DNA of 64,000 bases, from assembly GCA_039621445.1 (NCBI GenBank), contig CP154956.1, positions 96,290,406 to 96,354,405 of the forward strand. Direction: 5' to 3'. A program made the position numbers and the translations under genes. This DNA comes from Euglena gracilis (lineage: Eukaryota; Euglenida; Euglenophyceae; Euglenales). The notes under the pieces are model-generated. The model made no database searches. It saw only the letters and a program-made list of their open reading frames with translations, and was not told the origin of the DNA. This document shows positions 58,100 through 64,000 of the stretch, piece after piece (position 1 is the first letter of the stretch; every line of letters begins with the position of its first letter).

Positions 58100-58204
58100 G
58101 CCACACTTTCTTGAGATTTGACGGCACAGCCGGACATCATTTCGCCATTCAACATCACTTCTCCCTGATCAGCACGCCCCCGACCATTGGAACCCCATTG
58201 TGTT

Positions 58205-58258
58205 CATCGTCGCCGTCATCATCGGCGCCATCATCGTCATCGTCGTCGTCATCATTGC
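58205..58258. repeat. Imperfect (ATC/CGT) trinucleotide tract
   Basis: TCATCGTCGCCGTCATCATC-type sequence. Poly-Ser or poly-Asp frames are artefacts. Confidence 0.75.
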
Positions 58259-58784
58259 CTGTTTTTTTTAAACATTTTAATTTTTTCTTATGAGACCCTT
58301 GTGGGACCCATACACCCATCCAAACAACTGGGACTGACCCAGTGGTTCCCAATGTTTTTCAAAAAAAGAGCTGAAAAATTACGCAAACTTCCTAACCTTT
58401 CCAAAAAAAAAATTGGTTGGTGGGGATTTTTTCAGTTCAGGCCCAAATGGGCCAAACCAACCCTCCAGGTATTCTGACTGGGAAAAAAATGATTGAGTCA
58501 GCGAACGTTGCACCAAACATTTTGCAGTCAAACAAACTTGGCAAGATTGATAAAACGGCTGGAAGAAGTTGGAGAATCTGTGACTGCCACAAAAAATTAT
58601 CACTGGAAGCAAAAAAAAACAAGCACACACATTTGTGAAATGAAAAGATACAAAAAAATCACTGTAGATGTTTTCCTATTGGGACCACTCACCCACTCAC
58701 ACACATCCGTAAGGTAAAAGGCAAACGCCCTCAATATTTGGTACAACATCTGGATTGGAGGTCGAAGGTGAAGGATCCGACTTG

Positions 58785-59060
58785 TCAAAGTGTGGAGGGA
58801 CCATTGACGGTGCCAGGGCTTGGTCCGAGAGATGGAGGTATCTCCAACGTTGTTGGGGTTCGACCGCAAGGCCATGTTTGGCGTGGCGCTTCAAACGTGA
58901 GCTCAAGAAGCCTCAAAGCGGCCTCAGGGGTGCAAGTCTGGACAGGCCAACCCTCCTTTGGGGTCAGAGAGCCAGCTATTCTCAGTCCTGCCGAAGCAGC
59001 TGGGGCTTTTGATTTTGAGGGGTCCCGCTCCTGGAGGTCAGCTATTTCACTCATTTTCAC
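58785..59060 (-). CDS. Open frame upstream of SDR gene, unknown
   Basis: About 90 codons from a Met (MSEIADLQERDPSKSKAPAA ... EAALRLLELTFEAP) on the same strand as the SDR gene, open to 58785. No family was recognised and the codon bias is weak. It could be a 5' exon, a retroelement remnant or chance. Confidence 0.25.
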   Translation of the reverse strand: MKMSEIADLQERDPSKSKAPAASAGLRIAGSLTPKEGWPVQTCTPEAALRLLELTFEAPRQTWPCGRTPTTLEIPPSLGPSPGTVNGPSTL

Positions 59061-59589
59061 GTGTTGGCATGGCGAGATGGTGCAGCTCGACACCGTAGAA
59101 CCAATAAATAACCCACGAGGGGGGGGGGGGGCACTTTTTTCCGTGTGCGAACCCACCCACTCACATTTTTCATTTGACATGACCCCGTCGCCGAGGGGGA
59201 TCGACCGACCACCACCCACCCACCCACCCAAAACACCCAAAATTGTCTGAAAACCTATTGAAAAAAAGGGTCAGTCTAGCCCGGCTGACCTCAGGATGGA
59301 CTGACCCACGGGGGGGGGGTCCAGCAGCCCAAACTCACCTCACCCCTGGGGGTGACACCAGCGTCAAAGGAAATCCATATTCGTTACCCGAAAGCTGCAG
59401 CCCATTTCCCATCACCCGCAAAGATAGGTGGATTGCACACCCCTTGCCTGTTTTCTGTTTCCCCCCTCCAAATGTCACGCCCAGTGACTTCCAGACAGAG
59501 GTGCTCGCCATGAGGGCGGGCGGGCCATTCCATCTTCTTGCCAACCATGCCGTTATACAATTTATGAATTTTGGACAATTTTTTATCAA

Positions 59590-59815
59590 CACCGGGGGGG
59601 GGGGGTCAATTCCAATCTTCTGAAAACCAGTCAGCCACTTCTTTTGGAAAACCAGTCAGTCACTCCAACCTGGGGGGGGGGGGTCGGCCACTCAGGATCC
59701 CAGGAAAATTGACCGTAAATGTGACGAAAACTGCCAATAAATTCCTGCGCCTTCGGCGCTGGGTACCCCTCCCCCCAGGGGGGGGGGAGGTTGGGCCAAA
59801 AACGAGTCAGACGAC
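59590..59815. repeat. ACCAGTCAGTCAC-family element fragment
   Basis: GAAAACCAGTCAGCCACTTC, AAACCAGTCAGTCACTCC, CGGCCACTCAGG and hairpin GCGCCTTCGGCGC (59747-59759) follow the order of 34910-35259. Ends are not resolved. Confidence 0.55.
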
Positions 59816-60099
59816 TTTGTCGCTGTATGGTCTCAACAATGGATGCGGGATACGGGGGATTTGGCAGAGCACATAACAAGAGCCTTGGGTATGACAGCGG
59901 GGTATGGCAAGGCTGCCCGCTTCGGCGCAGGTGATTTGTGGGATTTCCGGAGCCAGGCGGGACAGAGTTTGGGGGCGACAAGCAAACAGGAGGCAAAGAA
60001 AGCACCTGCGCGGTGCGAGGTGACGCAGCGATGGAAAGCTGTGGTGGCACACCATACCTAATGCCCCGCAAAATCAGGTCAACACAGCCAGTTTCTGTT

Positions 60100-63000
60100 C
60101 AAAGACATTGATTCTTTGAAACAGAGACGACAAGACATAAATGGGTTGCTCTTTTTTTTGCTGCATTTTCGGTTCTTTATCGTTGATTTTGTGTTATTTT
60201 CAAATTCAGTTGAATTGACTTTAAAGATTGGGTTTGGGGAAGGAGACAGGGCCGTTATGAGAACGGCAAAGTGGAGGGGGAATTTTGGGGGGGTCCACAG
60301 GGGTGGGGGGGTTGAGAGCTGCTTAGTGTATTTTTTTCCACACCCAAATTTCCCAAAGATGGTGTATTAATTTGTTTTTATTTGCTGTTACGACGCGCAG
60401 CAGAAATGGGGTTGCGGTCCAATACATGCACAACGACGGTGTGTTCCTTAAAAGACCCCAGAGAGGGGGCCTCCCCACTCACTCAGCCCAGTGCGGAACC
60501 CCCAGCGGGGAGGGGAGTCATCCATTGAAAACAAAACCTCAAATTCAGGCGGCCGATCTCGCACTTAACACGTAGTTGGCCTGCCCCTATGCCGGACAGG
60601 TGTTCTTTGAAAGTCCCAATAAGTGGCACCCAGACTCATAAAATGCAAGACCGCAGGAGGCAAATTCAAATACTTGCACCCTAGAGCAGGTGTCCCCGCA
60701 GCATACAGCGCACACCTGGCACCTAGTGGATTTGGGGACCTTCCAACGGCTGCCTCGTGAACATGGAATGTTTGCTAGAACGATTTGGGGCAGGTGAGAC
60801 CGAGCCCTGCACCATGCTTTGCAATTTTAGACTTTTAGAAAAAGTTTTAGAATTTTTGACTTTTAGAAAAAAGTGTTGGTCCTGTGAACAATTGCGCACG
60901 CGAACGACTTGCACAAATGTACAAACGGTCCGTTTGTACTGTACTGTACCGCACGCAACTGAGGGAACGGAAGGTTCCCACTGGTTGGGGTTGCACATTC
61001 GCACAAGTGGTCTGTGTGCGCAGTTGTGCACACGGACCACTTGTGCAAATATACAAACCTATTTGCTGACTTAAAAATCTCTGTGTTCAGGGGGCATATG
61101 ATGCAATTCTCCGACATGTTTTCTTTAACCACCTCAGGTATGCTGCACAAACAACTTGCCTTCGTGGACACTGTGTTACTTTAGAGTCTCCACTGTTTAG
61201 GCTTCAAAACAAATGCGTTTTGGACAACTTGCACAGTTTTGTACATGAAAGTTGCTCCTGTGCACAGGTGCGCACACGGACCACTCAAATAACCACCAGT
61301 AATGTTCATGGGGAGGGGTTCAGCACCATTGAATTACAAGAGAGAGCATATCACAGTTTGATGACACTATTTTCCCGCTCCCAACAACTGTGTCCTCTGT
61401 GCACAATTGTGTAAATGGAACTATGTGGGTGTCAAATTTAAACATAAATGGGGTGATGTGGCCAACCTGCCACAGATTTTAACTGGCAAGTGGTGGGAGT
61501 CTTGTTGTGTTCTTCTGCTCCATAGCACAGAAAAGTTTGGTAACACTGCAACCTCGACTGTTTTATTGCGACAAAACACAAGGAACCGTCGCAGGAGTTT
61601 GAAACTGGATTTTAATTGAAACAAAAAAATGTTCATCTTCCACTCCTGGGGGGGGGGGGCTGAAAAATGGAAGGTGCAAGCCATTGCCTGAGGACTCGGA
61701 TTCTATGCATTTGAATCACTAGTTGAGACCCTGGGAAATTCCCAGTCCCACTTTTGGGAAAATCCAGTATCTACAGGATAAAAAAAAACTATGTTGTAGC
61801 AAAAAATACGCAGGATGATACTTGTCAGTAGACTCTCCACTAGAATGTCCGCTCACCAACTCTGGATCAATTGCACTCCAGCCCCCCCCCCCCAGAGCCG
61901 CTTGCACTTCTTCAGCCAAAGTTCGAATGAAGCTCTGGAGGTGCCCTTGAAAAGGCACAATAAAAAAGCAACAAGGACGTGCAATTTCTTTTCTGTGAAA
62001 TTTCGCAAAAAAAAATTGAACAGAAAAAAAATGACAACACAACAGAAACTGACTGGTTGGATGAACAAGCACAACAGAAAAACTGACTAGTTGGACCGTA
62101 AAACTGTTTCTGAACATCGGACTTTCAACGAGATTTTTTTCTTGAAACCTGATTATTTTCACTTTTCAGGGTAGCCACAGAAAAAAAAGGTGTCAACGGA
62201 GTAACCACATTCGGACGGGTCGTGACAGGTCAACGGACTCACCACATTCACCATCATAATAACATATGGGTCGACATTTTACCTCCACCACTCGATGCTG
62301 GGGAGGTGTTGGGCACTTTTCCCGGGGATCAAACCGACCCAGCCACTGTCTTCTTTATTGAAAACCCACCCATGCACAACCCCCCCCCAGGTTGGACCCA
62401 CCGGGGTTCTGTTTAAGAAATGGGGGGACCACCCCTTAGGGGGTCTCCCTCCCTGCGGAGGGGGGGGGGGGTAACTTCAGAGCACGCGGCGAAAATAAAG
62501 TGCCCCTCCAACCCCCACACCACCCCGGGGACCAAAACCTGACCCCTCAGTCAGTAAACCTTCCATTCCTTTTTTTAAAAAAACCTCCCCCCAGGGATCA
62601 AAAGGCTGGTCCTTTGGTCTCTGCCGTAGAATGGCCCCAGTTTTTTGATTGTCGGGGTGGAGGGCATCGCGATCGGGAGAGGCATTAAGCACCTGAGGGA
62701 ACAACAGAGGAACTCTCAGTGTGCATTCTGTTGTACAGATACCCAAAAAGAAAAGGCCGAAACAAACCCTGGAGGTGTCCGGGCACCCCTTCCAACACAG
62801 CCACCATCATCAGCAACAAGAGCAAGGCCAGCGCGACTGCCACCTTGGCGGTGGGTTTGAGCACGGGTGGGCATCCTGACCTATTGGCAGCATCCGCAGA
62901 TGTTGGCCCCCCGCACTGCTTTGAAGGTTCTCCAATTTGCAACGCTTCGCGGCGTGCTCAGTCCCGAAGCCCCGAGGGAAAGCCAAATTGTGGCGACGTT

Positions 63001-63180
63001 GGCTATTACCCTCCAAAGCTGGCCACTGGAGAGGAAGATTGTCATTCGGAAAAAAAGCCTCACCAAACCCCCCAAGCATCCTGGCGGGGCCTTGCCCCTG
63101 TCAGCGCCTGAACTAACTGGCGGGGGGCAAGGCTGGATCCACCAACTGGCACCCCCTGCCTGTGCCCCCCTCCAAATGAC
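60100..63180. other. No host gene seen
   Basis: AT-rich, with short G/C blocks near 60.3, 61.65, 61.88 and 62.4-62.6 kb. Only the inverted and direct copies at 60.88-61.30 kb stand out. Frames are short and unbiased. Confidence 0.45.
61002..61045. repeat. 18-bp-arm hairpin within a dispersed repeat
   Basis: CACAAGTGGTCTGTGTGC and GCACACGGACCACTTGTG pair with one mismatch around an 8-base loop. Related copies of GCACACGGACCACT(TGYGCAAAT) lie near 60.89 and 61.26 kb. Confidence 0.75.
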
Positions 63181-63234
63181 TTGGTCCATGTCACCATGTC
63201 ACTGGAATCCTTTTTATCATTTTCCCCTGCCTCC

Positions 63235-63560
63235 AGTGGTTCAGGACCTTCGTCTTCTAAAAGCAGGGGCAGAGGAGCGTCATCCTGGCCCATCCGTGGG
63301 CAGGCCGGGCCTATGGCCATGCGGCGGATGTGTGAAGGGGTGCATCACCGCAGACACATTTGGGAGCAAGCAGCGGGTATCTGTGAAGAGCAGCAGCCCT
63401 GGAGACCAAGGGTGGCTGATCACAGACACAGAACGGGAAAGAATCAACAAATGTGCTTGTGGCGCAGTGGAAATCCTGCCTGACACCCCCAAATACGGCT
63501 GGCTTTCAACAAAGGTTGCTCATGCGGCACGTGGAACCGATTCCCCCAGCGACAGGTGAA
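63235..63560 (+). pseudogene. Possible LINE-type retrotransposon fragment
   Basis: The plus frame reads LRLLKAGAEERHPGP, then LWPCGGCVKG. This resembles the GDxExNPGP...CxxC segment that opens many non-LTR retrotransposon second frames. The following Cys/His zinc-finger positions are not kept, and no endonuclease or reverse transcriptase is seen, so it is either decayed or a coincidence. Confidence 0.3.
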
Positions 63561-64000
63561 AGTCAGGACACCCCACCCAATGAGATGCATCAAAATCACT
63601 GCTCACGCATTCGCGAATTCACCATTTTATGCATTGCCGAATTTGCATGCTATCAATGCAGCACATGATCCCAATAGATTTAGCTGTTTCCAGGTGGGGA
63701 TTTGCCTCATCCGCGATTGCGTGGTGGCTTCCCCAGAAGGTCCTTCAGCGGGGGGGGGGGGGCAGGCATGAATCCGCACCAAGTGCATCACTGGTACCAG
63801 GTGTAACACTGAGGGTACGTTGCGCTTGCAAATGCGCAGACGTCTACGGGCCCTTCCCCCCACACAGCTTTTTTTCACATGGAGGGCGCATCATCTCCGA
63901 TGTATTCTCGCCTTTTTGTCAAACTTCCCACTGTTGTTCATTTCTTCAGTTTGCCATAAGTCTTTGTGGGGTCAGTGCGGCCCCAATTTCTCTGTTAAAA

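Noticed and set aside
59843-60061. Plus frame with LAEHITRALGMTAGYGKAAR
   Set aside because: Protein-like for a short stretch, but no splice borders, family match or neighbour support.
61719-62162. 147-codon minus frame
   Set aside because: Composition follows an AT-rich background with a poly-C run. No motif.

Overview
The window is nuclear DNA of a eukaryote, most likely a protist or alga. Protein-coding signal comes only as short GC-rich islands (70-200 nt, C/G-ending codons), mostly with GT/AG edges. They lie in AT-rich, repeat-laden introns of 0.3-6 kb. I saw no rRNA or tRNA gene, no operon and no CRISPR. Most recognisable coding islands are on the minus strand; the one plus-strand coding fragment I list is LINE-like. 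The organism cannot be named from sequence alone. A pteridine-reductase-like gene, introns that sometimes lack a usable AG, and CAG...CTG-ended elements beside exons are compatible with a euglenid, but an intron-rich alga is equally possible.

Layout, read 5'->3' on the minus strand. (1) 58.1-48.6 kb: a seven-exon short-chain dehydrogenase/reductase (SDR) gene resembling pteridine reductase/FolM. The Rossmann, NNAG, YxxxK and SPGA motifs appear in order on successive exons, and most exon phases agree. (2) 46.7-32.7 kb: an ankyrin-repeat gene from a start codon to a stop codon, with several exons that each carry about one repeat. (3) 23.9-0.67 kb: about a dozen unrecognised exon-like islands. 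They begin with a signal-peptide exon and later contain Cys-rich stretches and N-glycosylation sequons. This may be one large secreted or surface protein that runs off the left edge, but the linkage is inferred.

Between and inside the genes lie mobile elements. Several small elements have terminal inverted repeats starting CAG or CA and 8-bp target duplications, five of them exact or 7/8, which is hAT-like. Others include a GTCCAACGACC-ended family, two decayed DIRS-type reverse transcriptases, a possible LINE fragment, and a 162-bp insertion proven by a paralogous empty site.

Two structural themes stand out. A GGCGCC-loop-GGCGCC hairpin recurs in many otherwise different repeats. Also, giant microsatellites (about 560, 700 and 220 bp) sit directly upstream, in the coding sense, of exon-like islands. 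Many mobile elements end within 10-170 nt of exon edges, so transposon insertion seems to have shaped the introns. The stretch from 59.1 to 64 kb has no convincing host gene.
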